In this document: positions 14,067-27,467 of the stretch, piece after piece
Layout of the letters: every line of letters starts with the position of its first letter
How positions within the stretch are numbered: the first letter of the stretch is position 1
Assembly: GCF_003073045.1 (NCBI RefSeq)
Contig: NC_037603.1
Location: forward strand, 11,438,192-11,502,191
Source: Pomacea canaliculata
Taxonomy: Eukaryota > Mollusca > Gastropoda > Architaenioglossa > Ampullariidae
Reading direction: 5' to 3'
Length of the DNA: 64,000 nucleotides
Made by a program: the position numbers and the translations under genes
The notes under the pieces: generated by a model
Seen by the model: the letters and a program-made list of their open reading frames with translations, nothing else
Databases searched by the model: none
Told to the model about the DNA's origin: nothing

Positions 14067-14192
14067 CACTCACTCACTCACTCACTCACTCACTCACTCA
14101 CTCACTCACTCACTCACTCACTCACTCACTCACTCACTCACTCACTCACTCACTCACTCACTCACTCACTCACTCACTCACTCACTCACTCA
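14067..14192 (+). repeat. (ACTC)n microsatellite, about 31 copies
   Basis: Essentially perfect tetranucleotide run, preceded by a short TG-rich tract at 14036-14065. Confidence 0.98.
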
Positions 14193-15585
14193 GTTTACAC
14201 CAATCCCAGCAATACATTTCTCTTGTCTTTGTCTACAGCTTCATTACTTATTTATAAATTAATTTTTCCGCTGCTAATATTCCTGTGAGATCAATACCGC
14301 CGCCTACCTACTGTCAGCACACTTTTGTTCATATTGAGTTTTACAATTTTATTATTTATCTTTAATCACAGAAGTGCCTTGGGATTTCAGTGAGGATGGC
14401 GTCTGCAAATATGAAATTTCTGGCTTCCTGTAAACTATCTGTCATAATTGTTTGAGTTTCCGGAGCATAGTTGCCTCCCTTCGCTGGACTTTAATGCTGT
14501 TGGGGGACATGTCAGGGCAACGGGGTATATATATATATCACCTACAAAACCAGGGCAGCTGAGGATTGAAAAAAAGGTCTGCTACCCACAGATTTGGCCT
14601 CAAAGGCTCTCTCAGTAATTAGACAGGCAGCTCGATGACAAGAATCGTTATCACAGTCTTTTGTTTGCTTTTCTTTTCAGTTTGTCACTCACATTTCAAA
14701 AATTCAGAAGGTCGCAAAAATCTAAACTCGTTCACTTGTCTTCTACATTTTACAAGTGTTTATCAGCTGGAACAGAAAAAAATAAATAAAGACCTGAATA
14801 AAATATATGAAAATGACTATTTATGAATGAAAACATCATGAATTTAAAAACAACGTTGTTAAGAGAAAAAAAAAGAATTTTTTCAAGCTTAAGGAAGGAA
14901 AAGCGAAATGTGTCACATGACAGGAAGCAGTATCTCGAGTACCTTCGACACGTGACCTCTATTTTGCATCGGAAAAGATGGTGAAAATAGCATACAGGGA
15001 CAGAAAGCGGAAAAGGAGAAGGTAAAGTTCGTCTGGCTGGGATGCAGACACAAAGATGAAGACAAAAGTGCTGATGCTCGACTAGACGACTGTATTATGG
15101 ATACAGCGGAATAGACGAGCTGACTGTCGAGACTGGATCCGCCACGAGCTGCGAAAATGGTTTTACAAATGTTATGAAGCATTTTCAGACATCAGCAAGA
15201 ATATTCAACAAAAAAGATGGATAGGAACTGTGCTGCATGTCTCCAGCAGACAAAAATGTGTTTGGGCAATGAGGAGACCGACGATGGAAGTAAAGTCCGA
15301 GAGGTGAGAAAAGTGTTCCTGTTGACTGGTCTTTCGCTCAGATTTCTAGCAAAGACAAAGTTCCAGATATTTTTATTATACGCCGACTTTCCCCAATCAT
15401 ACTAGATATGCAATACTGAAGGAAGGGCTTTCTAGTAATCTGAGTGCGTGCAAAGACATTGTCTGCGACCTTTGACCCGCACAAAGGAAGTATTGGATTA
15501 ATGCAGTTTTACAGCATGACACATTCATTTCCTTTCGCTGTCAAAATGGAAACTAAAAAAACACAACTACCTACACAATAACTCA

Positions 15586-15586
<1 letters not shown>

Positions 15587-15658
<72 letters not shown>

Positions 15659-15664
15659 GCAGCA
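15587..15664 (+). repeat. Compound (ATC)n(AGC)n microsatellite
   Basis: ATC repeats turn directly into AGC repeats near 15616, with one CGG interruption near the end. Confidence 0.97.
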
Positions 15665-16921
15665 AAGTCCAAAGAGTTGCATGTCTTTATTTCTTCTTAA
15701 TTTTTTTCATTACCTCAATCTTGTCTTTCAAGTCACTGTGAATTTCTGGTTTAGATGATACGTTAAAGTACATTAAACATCAGCAACATCCGCCACCAGA
15801 CACACCAACATTACTAATGATACCAACTTCACAAAAATTATTGAAGAAAACACATTCTGAGAGAGGAAACTACAAAGCAGCCATTACTGGGGATTCAGTT
15901 AAAGGAAAGCTTAATGTGTTAGGATGGACAGATCAAAGTGAAGCCCTGCTTTGAAATTTCAATATAACTTTATCTCTGTCGTTTATAAGATTTCTAAAAC
16001 AAATTTGTGTCCTGAAACTCAATCTTGGTTCTTTTTTTCTTCAGCAAAATACCCTCACACGTGGGTCGGCAATGGAGTCAAGCATAAAAAGTGATCGATA
16101 TGTATTTCTCCTTTCAAATCAAATAGATGAAAAAAAAGTCACATGGGGAGAAACTTGGAAAAGGAACTGAAACTGCTGGTGTACCAACGTCCTTCTGAGC
16201 TTCTTGATTTGTTAATGATCATCGCTGTACAACCACATTATTTTCTGTTACCAGAAGGTATGTCTACATTTGTATCAAATTAAATGATTTTGCATGGATA
16301 AGGAGGAGCTGTCATAGTTGTGAGATGTACAGCGTTTATATAAAATGTGTTTTAATGTAAGTATTGCATTGAAACTGTTTTATATTCATCTATTATTTAT
16401 ATATTAGTCCAATTTTCTTCACATTATAGTCAAAAGGATCAATGCAGCTTTTCACAGAAGGCAGGCCTGGAGTTAATGTGACTAGCCACTGGCACCTAGG
16501 GAATCACGTGACTAAATGCAAACACCAGTCTTTGTGCTGCTTCCTACTATGTCTTCCCTAAGGACTTTGGAAAAGTTCACGTGATGGTGCAAATAGAACT
16601 CTTTAGACATTGAAATAGCCTTGACTTTGGTGAGCAGGGCACGAGTAGAGTACCAAAGGATGCTGCACTATCCTGGAGGATTCGACTAGTGGCGCCCCCT
16701 TGTTGCGTCTTTCCATTCATCTATCTACTGTAAAGTTTCCTCCCATATGATTTTAATTACTTTTATATATATATTTACTGCATAGGTGTACGAGAGAAGT
16801 AAGTTTATTTTTCAATCCCACTTTTGAATCTTTAAATGTCCTCATGACAGCTTACTCCTGCTGGCTGCCCAATGAAATTCGAGGACATAAAATTTTTCGT
16901 TCATATAGCTGCTCATTTGAC

Positions 16922-16972
16922 TTTTGTCTGTCTGTCTGTCTGTCCGTCCGTCCGTCCGTCCTTCCGTCCGTC
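16922..16972 (+). repeat. Compound (GTCT)n(GTCC)n microsatellite
   Basis: Tetranucleotide run switching from GTCT to GTCC units near 16941. Confidence 0.95.
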
Positions 16973-18717
16973 TTGCTTTAAATTCATGCCTTTGAGTCCA
17001 CAAGCGAAAAGTGTTTGTGGCAAAGAGGAAAGCTGACCTCCTGAAAGTATTATTATAAAATAGTGAAAAGTAAGGATTCTACGGTAGAGTTGACTCTCGT
17101 GTTCTACGTTCGCCTTCCCTAGAAAAGGCATCATAGTATTTCAAGATAATTAAATAAGAAATTTCTCAGTCGTTAGCAATAAGATCCATGGAAGATGATA
17201 TCCAGCAGTGCTCAATAACATCAGCTCCAAATACACGGTGCTCATTAAAACAAAGAACACTGAAAACTACGAATGCATTGTAAGCAAGGACATGCAAACA
17301 CCCTGAGGTGGAATCATCCCAAAGATTCCTTCATTTCCAACCGGAAATCGCACTCTCTGCTCCAACACTTATGACGTCAGAGACTCGATTTCATCAGCCC
17401 ACACTCTTCAAGAACTTCCGACAATAAAAGAACGATTGCTCATCTTTTCCAACAAACATTGATATTGTTATTGTGTTTCTTAAAATCTTTGCCAAATGGA
17501 AATGTCTGCTTAACTCAGTATAATTAATTGTTCTTAATGGACCTAGAAAGAGGAGACAGAGAAAACTATTAGATTAAACAGGAGGACAGAGACACCTAGC
17601 GACTAAAAAAAAACTGAAACAAGAACAGACGAAAACGTAAATGGGGAGATGTAGGGTAAGAAATCTTCTCAAGTTAACTAATTTATTTCACAGAACCCTG
17701 AAGGGTTTTGCCACAGCTGATAAATAAAGATGGCTGGCGAGCAGAAGGAAGTACACTAACACCCTCCTCAACCACTCCAATGATGACGACAGCAAGATGA
17801 AGCTTGTGTTGTGAAGAAGCTCGTATGATCATTTATGAATTTCAAGTAATGTCTACTCAAGTTTTCGTCATTTCCGTACCAGCCCTGGAGAACTAACACC
17901 AACCTCGCACAATAAAAGCCTTTCCTTATTATCAGGCGCATTAATTCCTGTTTCCTGAGGCTACGCAGTCTCCATTATCTCCCTTGCAGAACTCGCTGAA
18001 GTATTGGCAAGCGGGGAATAGGAAAGAAATTAAACAGTGGCCCGAAGGTAGAGGGACAATGCTCCAATGGCCTGAAGGACAACTCTCGATGGCTGGTTCT
18101 CAATTCATTGCAATCGGTGTCTATCGGTGAATTATTCACAATCTCAAGAGGAACGGTAATTGAGAACAGCCTTCCCTGTCACGAATGTTTCACAGTTCAT
18201 TATTTCATATTTATTATTTTTTTGCTCGACTTGCATTGGTACCAGATACAGACACACAGAGTAAAATTTGAATAGATATAAATGTAGAACCATTTGCAGT
18301 AGGCTAAGAACATATCAATGAAAACTGGCCTTGAGGGTTACGAAATAGAAAGCTTAAAATTTTTTGACATTAATTCAAACGATTAGTTCTTAGAAAATCG
18401 TGCAAATATTTAGGCGAGGTATGTGTCCAAGAACTTTTATAAATTTTAAAATATTATATTAACGAAAGCAAAAGAGCGAATGAAATAACTGTTTCCAAAC
18501 AGGTTTCTTCTTGTATGTTGGACAAGGAACGCAATCGTCACTCTCTCTCTCTGTCCATCTTCTGTCTTAGACAATAGGATAGCCTATGAGAACAGAAAGA
18601 AGGAAAAAAAGACAGAGAAAGATAAATAAATGTAAAAAAAAAAATAAAACAGAAAAAGGATAAAATGAGCAGAATATTTATTTGTATAAAATATTATACA
18701 GCATTTATACCTATCTA

Positions 18718-18800
18718 CTTATACACATACTATACACATACTATACACATACATATACAGACACATACACATTTACATACGATACATTTACTATACATGT
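18718..18800 (+). repeat. 11-bp ACATACTATAC tandem repeat grading into CA/TA-rich DNA
   Basis: Three clean copies near 18720-18755 followed by irregular ATACACA words. Confidence 0.8.
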
Positions 18801-20325
18801 ATTATTCACGTATTATACATACCCAGAAACACACTGCTTCTATCTTTATACATAATAACATTCTGTTGTAGGAGTGATGCTTAAAATTCCAATTTAAAGT
18901 TTAAAAAATATGTTAATGTAAAACTCTTGAAGGAGGATGCGAAGAAGGTGTTAGCCTTAAAGGCTGTTTCTGTGCGTCCATCGGCTGAAGCCTAATTAAC
19001 AAATGCCCAGCAGAGAAAAGAGATAATAATTTTGTCTGAATGGTAAATTCGTTTCCCATATGCATCACGAGGAGTCTGGGGCCTTCCTTCAGGGGGTCCA
19101 GTCTCACCGAAGTGGATCAGTGCCAGCATTCTCTCTGATGAAGAAATAAGAGGAGAAAATAGCCGGCGACTCTCCGCCGCAGTGCTTGTGAACTCGACTC
19201 GCGCGTTGCCCTCACCCCGCTCCCTTGATATGAGTGTTCAGTGGGCACAATGAACATGAGCCTGTAGCCATGGCAATTATTCCAAATGACCCTAAAACCT
19301 TTAGGCACCCCATTGGAGGCTGCAAGATACTTCCGATTTTTTTTTTTTTTTTTCAAATTGAAAAATGTGCAGTGCACTGCTTTTGTTAACAGAGTGAAGA
19401 AGGATGTGTGCTATCCAAACTCTTTATTTAATTATTTATAAGCTTTATCTCTCTCCCACACACACACACACACACACCTCTACACACATTCACAACAAAC
19501 ACAACCTCCCAACACACACTTTGCCCTCATTGACACTCGCCTCTCACACATATACGTACACACATTTTCACAGAAATAAAAGTACATGGCGGCACAAATA
19601 CAAAAATGTTGAGATGTAGTAAAAAAAAAAACACACACACACACAAGGAAAAAACTGAGTGTGATCATTATATGATTTTATTTCCCCAAAAGAAAAGCAA
19701 AATCAACTAAATCAAAGACAATTTATAAAGGTGGTAGTTTGAGCTAAAATATCTTGAAAAGCTTTGAGGAGAATATTTTTTTTTGAATGAGCCTCCTACG
19801 TAACAATGGGTTTGTTGGTTTTTTTAAAATCTTTGTTCTTTTTGTTGTTCTGGTCTTTTGTAGTATCATGGAAAATAAAAATAAATGCACTGATTGAAAA
19901 CTGCTCGTAATTGAAAACGCCTACCACTCACCAGAGATTTTCATAAATGAGAAAACCAAGAAGACAAGACGAATGGAACCGATTTCGGAAGTAATACTGG
20001 ACTACTGACAGATGATCCATCAGGATTAAGATCCAAATAGAGTGGTCGTCCCTTCCCGTTCTCGCAGTAACACAAAGGAATCCACAGCGGATGTAGTCTA
20101 CGTATTTCTTGAAACACGTTTTTATCAAATATAATGTACGAAGTTACTAAAAATAATTTTGTTACTCAAATGTTGGAAAAACATTTTTCGAACTCAGTAA
20201 TCTTTCCGTTCTGCGTTTCTTGTTACGAATACATATTTAATAGCTGCCTAGAAACATATGAAGTCTTTCTTACACATTCGATGAACTGGAAATGAAGCAA
20301 ATGGTCCTGGACGAACCAGGGGCCC

Positions 20326-20400
20326 GGTGCACTGACACTCGCTAAGTCTTAGCTAAATGGTTGACGAGAAGCAGTCTGCTAAAATATTCATAATCAGTTT
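20326..20400 (+). repeat. Short dispersed element with TTAGCTAA-type palindromes
   Basis: Starts with GGCCCGGTGCACTGACACTC and then holds the hairpin GCTAAGTCTTAGC. The GGTGCACTG.CACT block is shared in reverse orientation with the inverted-repeat element at 44587-44655, so both look like copies of one small non-autonomous family. Confidence 0.5.
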
Positions 20401-22248
20401 AAGTGCCGAGGTTAGTCCTCTGGCTGATGACTAGCCACATGCTGTGCATCCGACCCCAGGTACGAACCACCTGTTTCATTCGATTTGTCGAACCGTGCGA
20501 AAGTCGAATGAAAAAAAGTCTTCAAAGAAGGATTCGACCGAGCATTCGTCATGATGGCTTGTAAACAACAGCTGCTGCGTGCTCACGTGACTGAAGATGA
20601 AAGTGAGGATGCTGCTTGGATTTTTATGCTTTAATATCTGACATTGTTGGAATTAGACAAGCGAGGAAGCCCTCCGAGGCCGTGGTTTATGAAGCAGAGG
20701 TAAGTTTACCTCGGAGCTAGCTGTACACTAAAACATGGAAGCTTGGCCCTGTGGTGTCAATAAAAACAAACACAGATAAACATGACTGAACCTCTCAAAT
20801 TTTCCACCTTGAAATGGTCCACAACTATCGAGGTTTTCCAGGATGCTGATGGATGCTGGTCAAACTCTTTTACAACTGAACTTTTTGTTCATAACTGCGG
20901 CTCCAGGCCCTCTCAGTAGCATTCTCGGTATATTTGGTGATGGTAAAGTAGTTCTAGAAAATAGTATCACTATAAACTAAATGATGAAAAAAATTACTTA
21001 ACACCAGTCATTGTAAAACTGTCATGTTCTGTTCGCCGAGTTATTGAGACTAAATATAGCGCAATTCTATTGTGAAGTATGTGGTTTTCTTACATTGCCT
21101 GTTGTTAAATGATACTACTTCCCCAAACCTTAGTGGTTTTAATTTTTGTAAATGGCGTACAAATATTATTTTCCTTTCGCGAGATGCAAACTTTGAACAT
21201 TGCGTTTTCATCTCATGTTTTAAAAAGATGTCAGTGTGTACATATGTATATATCATGTAATGTTAGCTAATGGACGACACTTCTTTTGAATATTTCTAAG
21301 CTCAGCTTTTGGCTGATGGATGGTGGTTGAAATCCGTCAGAGTGGGATGTCAGATAACCAGTAAAACATTCTAGCTTTCGCAGTGCCCAGAAGTTTTTCT
21401 TCGTAAAATCCTACTGAAGTGCCTGGACAAGCGAGTTTCAGGCAACGGACGCCATGACAACGCACCGAGTAACACTTCAACGGCGGCGAGAAAATACATT
21501 TGAAAAGTAATTTTTCTTTCCGGACAGACCTAGTATTAAGCATGGCGCCTGAAGCTTAGTTTCATTTTTTGAATCCCGCCAATGCATAATGATTTTCTTT
21601 AATTGACGAGTCCATTTTCACCAGTTCTGGGGATGCGGAAAGGGAAGTCACTCCCAGGATTCTTGTAAACTATGGAGGAAGTGACGCTGGTGAACGTTCT
21701 TCACTCTCCTGTCATTCAGTCTGACGCTGATTGATTTTTGTGTTGAAGAACTCAGTCAGTAATAATGGGATCATTTCACTGGGTAATGAGATCATTTTGA
21801 GTAAAAAAATAATATAAACTATCATTAACAAGCTTGCATTCAAAATTCACATCGGATGGAGCTGTCCTGATTGGCTGAAATAAGTGACACTGTGATACTG
21901 GATCCAGGAAATTTTTACAGTAACTAAATAATAAAAGCTTTGAAATGTTTCATGCATGGGCAGATATATTTCTTTTCTTGATTAAATTCCGAAAATATAT
22001 TTAATAGATGCTTCATATCGGTTCAAAATACCGGAATAATTTCTGAGAAATATTTTCAGTGGACCAAGAAAAAAAAAATATTTTAATGAGTAAAATTGTG
22101 TTCAGGACAAGACTATCTAAGCAAAATTTAAGATGTTGTTTTAGGCATGACAGTTTGAGTCATGTTAAAGTAATTAGAAATGGTTGATAAATAACAACAG
22201 TTGCTCCATGTGTTAAAGGTTATATAAAAAGAAACATTCACACCCAAC

Positions 22249-22590
22249 ATGTCTGCTAAGGGAAAAGAAAAATACGAAGTTCATTACAACATTACAGCAT
22301 TCCGAAAATTTCTTTTAAAACATTATGTCTCTGGCATGATCAAAGAGTTCACCAATATAATAAATGAGACACAAGATGAAGATGGAAAGAAACTAAAAAG
22401 ACATTATGAAAGAAAAACAAAAAACAAACGGAGAAACGAAAGTAAAGGACAAAAGAAAAAGGAAAATAATGAGAGTGATGGAGTAAATAAAACACTAGAA
22501 AAAAGATATAAACGGTTATTACTTAGTTCTATATCTATCACTTGCCTAGAGTCCTGTAGTGTCTGGAGGGAAAGGGTGAGGGGATGCTGA
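22249..22590 (+). CDS. Weak candidate small ORF, lysine-rich, unrecognised
   Basis: A true ATG (CCAACATGTCT) opens a 113-codon frame. TATATAAAAAG sits about 30 bases upstream. The predicted protein starts MSAKGKEKYEVHYNITAFRK, is very rich in K, E and N in the middle, and ends with a short hydrophobic then Arg/Cys segment. No domain, signal peptide or membrane helix is recognised. The A-rich composition of the surrounding DNA alone could produce such a lysine-rich frame, so it may be chance. Confidence 0.2.
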   Translation: MSAKGKEKYEVHYNITAFRKFLLKHYVSGMIKEFTNIINETQDEDGKKLKRHYERKTKNKRRNESKGQKKKENNESDGVNKTLEKRYKRLLLSSISITCLESCSVWRERVRGC

Positions 22591-23841
22591 CAGGTACCCG
22601 GTGATCTTACAGCGACAGACACCATCGATTGTGGTGTGGCGGACAGGAGGAGGTAATAAGGTTCACTCAGGCGTGAACTGCCCCTGAATGAAACCTCGAT
22701 GCATGAAGCGTAAATAGACTTGTGATGACCCCGTGTCTCGGATATCAACCCCTGGAGCAGGCGGAGGAGTCTTTGTAACGTGCGCCGGCACATCTTCCCA
22801 CAATTCCCTGCCCATCCGAGCCGTGGGTGGTAGGCAGGAGAGTTCCCCCAGAGCTCTAGTTAGTGATCTCCCTTTGTGGGTAGAGTCATGCCGTACATCA
22901 GGACTACAAGTAATTTTTCTTTTTTTTCCCCCCACCGACTTCTGAGCATGACATCCTTTAATTTTTTTTTAGATGGTGTTTAATGAAAATGCAGAACTTT
23001 AAATAAATCAACTGATGGTTGTTCGTTGTCAAAGCTCTAATAGCTTAGTAGGTAATGAGAGTTTCACAAGTTCTTACAGATTTTCCTTTGGTACTCAACT
23101 TCGTGTGTGTGTGTTCCATTCTTAGAGAAGGTCTGTCTACAAGTCTGTGCAAAATAAAACATCTGAGACTAGAGATAATGACTAGCTTGAGGGGTGAGAA
23201 GCTTTGTTTCGATGGACCTATACAAGTCTGGCAGAAAAAAGACCTGTCGGGAAAAAAGAAGCAACCAGATGAAATGTTTCACAGTATATGTCAGTGAATT
23301 TTTCATCTAGTCTTCACCATATTGTTGTTACCTTTATGTAAATGTAAAGATGTGTTTATAAATTTAATTTTTCCTATTTATTAAAGTGGCCGAACATTGC
23401 AGTTTCTGTCATGTAAATTTAACATTGAAATTTTTTCGAGAGCAAACTCCTAAAGATATAAAACTTACCTCCTTGGCAATAGTAAATCTTTATTCATTTA
23501 TTTACACTTCAGCTTAAATTGTCTAATTTTAAACTAAGAAAGGTTCGAACCGCTAACCTTTACCTTCTAGTCAAAATTTGTAAATGTTTTGCTCAATTAT
23601 ACAGCCTAGCAAAATGTTTTTATCGTGATAGACCCTCTCCTTCTGGTGGACCATTGTTTCTCTTGGTTCTGTCATTTATCTTAAAAATTAAATTATTGCT
23701 GTGTATCAAAAATACAGATAAAAATATAAATAAATAATGACATATAAACACAATTAATCGTAATTGATATCAATTATCCTTGTGAACTAATTCAAGTGTA
23801 AAGACTACTATCTGTAAAAAAATGTATTTCCCAAGAATATA

Positions 23842-23880
23842 ACAATACTTTATTCATCCTTGCGGAAATTAGACACCATA
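23842..23880 (-). mobile_element. LINE 3'-tail-like fragment (L2/CR1 type)
   Basis: On the minus strand the segment reads AATTTCCGCAAGGATGAATA and continues into AAAGTATTG. This resembles the short 3' terminus common to L2/CR1-type elements (TTTCC..GGGGATNAATAAAGTAT). Only the tail is recognisable. Confidence 0.5.
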
Positions 23881-24976
23881 AGTATCGTGATATCTATAAT
23901 GGACTCAGGCTAACGACAGCAATAGCAACAATAACAAATGTAGGAGCAACACCACCGGAGACAACAGCAACAATAAAAAGTGCTGACTTGGAGAAGCGGC
24001 CAGACGATGTGATGAGAAAATGGAGGAAGAGAGCTTGAACGAAATGGAATCGAAGGAATGGATGGTCAGATTTTCTCTGACAGGAGTGTGGTTCATATTC
24101 ATCGTGGGTGTGATGAATAAGTGTGGTCTGTCTGGGCTCGTAGCCCACGTAAGGGAAGGATGAAAGGGTGGTCAAAGGACATCCCTGGTATCAGACTCCC
24201 GGAAGACACTCCAATCTCCATTGTTATCTCACAGACTTCTTTCACCACCTCACTCCTTCATCTTAGTGAGAAGATATGTACATGTTTGGTCTGAGTTTTT
24301 GCAGCCTCGAGCTGAGCCTGCATGATAACCAAACATTTATTTTGAAGAAGGCCTGCATGCGGCTATAAAAATAATCAGGTTCTAAAATGGGATTGACCAA
24401 AACTTCAGATTTATGTGGATATTCGAAAACTGGAGGAAGTGTGAATGTAAGAAATGGTGAATGCTGAAAAAACGGCAAAGATAGTTGTACGAGTGGTGGT
24501 AGAGGAGATGATGATGATGATGATGTGTCTTGCATAGACAATGGGACTATTTGTTTACTTAGGAAATAAATCACAGAAAACTCACTTATCCAGCAAAAAC
24601 ATTATCCTGTATCCACATTTATCCTAAGTAAACCCTGAGAAATGTTGAGAGGACTGTTTCGGGATAATCTCCAGCTACAAAAATAAACATCGGTGTAAAG
24701 TCACTTGTTCAGCTCACGATAGAGTGTCGGGGAAAAATAAAAGAATGGCCATAAAGATGGTTTGGGTTCTTTCTTGATTAGCAGAATTTACGAGCGATGA
24801 AGAGATCGCTGAGGGTCATCTGGATCATTCCTGCCATGCCAACAAGTCCTCTCATGTCTTGTGCTTCAGGCAAGTGAGTAAAAAAGGTTTTTGCCCTTTT
24901 GTGAGTTTGTTGGTTTCTTTTTATTGGTAGCTTTGTTTTTGTTTGGATTTTTGTTGTTGTTTTTTTTTTTTTTTTT

Positions 24977-25072
24977 GCTTTGTTTTGTTTTGTTTTGCTT
25001 TGTTTTGTTTTGTTTTGTTTTGTTTTGTTTTGTTTTGTTTTGTTTTGTTTTGTTTTGTTTTGTTTTGTTTTT
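24977..25072 (+). repeat. (TTTTG)n pentanucleotide microsatellite
   Basis: About 19 copies, preceded by a poly-T tract. Confidence 0.97.
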
Positions 25073-25349
25073 GGCTGTACAGCATCTCTTCCGCTCTTTG
25101 ATCTTCTCTGATGTAATGATTATGATATTTTTTTCTCTATTGCGGGTTTTGGTTTGTCAGAACTTGTGGATCCTCCAGTGTCCTCAAGAATAAAAGCCTC
25201 TTTTGGTAATGACAGTAAATTTTTATTAGGATGACAAAGCAAACGCCGTATGTAACCGTGTTTTAAAGAAATACAATCGTCCTATCGCAATGAGACTTTA
25301 ACCACTAGTTCCACATTAAACCAGCTTTTGAAACATAATTTAACATGAC

Positions 25350-25460
<111 letters not shown>

Positions 25461-26742
25461 CTTGCCTGTTGATAAATGCGTATGTCTATGACAGCAAGGA
25501 TACACTTACCTTCTGTGTCTTAATCAAGAAAACCATTCCAGACCTCTCCCCCTTACTGTGTTACTGATGACAACTAGATAAGCTTTGGCAGACGTTCATT
25601 CTTTTGATGGATGATAAGAGGAGCCAGGGTCTTCTGTTCTGACGATAAGAAACATTTCAGTAAAGACATCTAAATAAATATCGGGAACAGATTTGATGTC
25701 AAGTATAAAAGCAATACAACTTGACTTGTCCCTCTTCTCTCATTGACTAGATATTATTATTATCATTCATTATTCATTACTATGAAAATTACTGAACTGA
25801 TCCTTTGTATGACTGCTGGAATAATTACTGATTTGTTCATAGTATGCTCACGCAGATTATCACTGGTACAATTACTGAAATAATCCCTAGAAAGATCGCT
25901 GAAATGATCACTTGAATTACTGTGGTTCGTTTCCCATCAATGACCTAAGCACATAAAAACTCTCTCAATTTGTTTTTAACCAACATTCGATTTCTTCAGC
26001 TTCTTCTTTCTCCCCTGACTGCATTCATACTCCACAAAAACATGTTTGATAACAGTGGATTCTTCCTGGGCAGCGGGGAATATTAATACTGCCCTTCTTT
26101 TGCATATCATTAATTCACAAGAAGTCAGGGGATTCAGTTTGAATGTAGTTTTTGTAATACCCTGGCATTGTGCAGAATTTCAAGTCGATGTATGAATCAC
26201 AGGAATTACCTTAGATTACCCTACATTTTCTCAAGTTCGACCGGCTGGAAGCTAAAGCTGTGGTCACACCTGACTTGAATAAAGTGATCGTCCGAACACT
26301 GTGGCCAATGTTTGTTTGAGTATGTTTGCATGTTGTGAGCACGTTTCAACTTTGTGTAAATATACAGAGCAATCTTTTGCATCAAAACTTTTATTTTGGG
26401 ATATTAGCATGAGATCTCCATGATTTTTCTTTCTCTGGACCTGGACATTTTGGCAAGAAGCACGTAGCCAACGAATACTGGCTGTAAACGAATCATCTCA
26501 TGCTCACCTGTTCCATCGTCTAACGGACCCTTAACTATATAAGGTTAAATTGGGGGAGGCAGTCCAAAACATTCACAGAGGAAATTATTCTGATTTGGTT
26601 TTTTAAGAAAAGCTCTTTTAAAACACCAGATGTTGTCCGTCCGTTTCTAAAAGCCAGCTTTACCACCAGGACTATGAGGGATTGCCACCGTCTCGCTTCA
26701 TGGGCAACACTTGCCTCTCGTTTCTCATTTCATGCATTGCAC

Positions 26743-26850
26743 TTGTCTACCTGAATAAAGAATATCTGATTGTCTACCTGAAGGAAAAATAGCTGATTGT
26801 CTACCTCAATGAAGAATAGCCAATTGTCTACCTCAATGAAGAATAGTCGA
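26743..26850 (+). repeat. 27-bp minisatellite, four copies
   Basis: TTGTCTACCT..AT(G)AA.. units recur with exact 27-base spacing (TGTCTAC at 26744, 26771, 26798 and 26825). Confidence 0.9.
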
Positions 26851-27419
26851 CCAGCTAATCACCTTGTGATACTTTTTCAAGACCAAAATCAAAAACTCGT
26901 GTTAGACAACGATGTCCTGCTGTGGGTTTTAAAGACTATCGATCACTGACATGATCAGCCGCCCATGATTTCAATGTTCTTTAGATTCTTGACCTTTTTT
27001 GATGGATTGGGTTAACAGAGTATTTACTACAGCCACGAGAACCCCAACATGTGCGAGGGACGCCCGCCATTGATCCTGACATCAAGTGAGAGGATGGCAG
27101 GAGCAAAGCAGTCCCCTGCTCAATGCCGACTTTCTTGATAAAAATAATTAAAACACCGATTTAAAAAGTGAAAGATCGTGCATGGAAAAAATATATTGCA
27201 ATCTGAAGGTAATTAGGAGGTGCGTTCATCTGTAAAAACTGTTCATAAAATTTCAACCAAAAAAAAAATCAAGATTTATGGGCGTTTGACGGCTGTACCG
27301 ACCTGACCTCTCGTCCAAATGATTTAGCCTTTTACAATTTAAACCAAAAAAGTGATTTTCTTGTTCAATGGCATAAATGGAAGAGGCAAACCAATCGCAG
27401 CTACAACTGACCTTGAATG

Positions 27420-27467
27420 GAAACAAACAAACAAACAAACAAACAAACAAACAAACAAACAAACAAA
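27420..27467 (+). repeat. (AAAC)n microsatellite
   Basis: About 12 copies of AAAC. Confidence 0.97.

Larger units (their letters stand above)
10501..22200. other. Intergenic, repeat-bearing, no supported gene
   Basis: Long stretch without credible exons. It holds the tandem repeats listed separately at 10879, 11872, 14067, 15587, 16922 and 18718 and the inverted-repeat-type element at 20326. The 11580-11830 segment is GC-richer and looks like a dispersed element, but no family can be named from it. A plus-strand open segment at about 15078-15308 ends at a GTGAGA donor-like site but has no clear acceptor or protein match. Confidence 0.5.

Noticed and set aside
13989..14288. Three overlapping frames with Thr-His-Ser-Leu repeats
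   Set aside because: Translation of the (ACTC)n repeat.
14913..15182. Minus frame starting MLHNICK, reminiscent of Harbinger transposases
   Set aside because: Only the short LHNICK word matches. The upstream sequence lacks the rest of the nuclease and the remaining frame is low complexity.
24891..25193. Phe/Leu/Cys/Val-rich hydrophobic frame resembling a membrane protein
   Set aside because: Produced by the (TTTTG)n repeat and poly-T tract.
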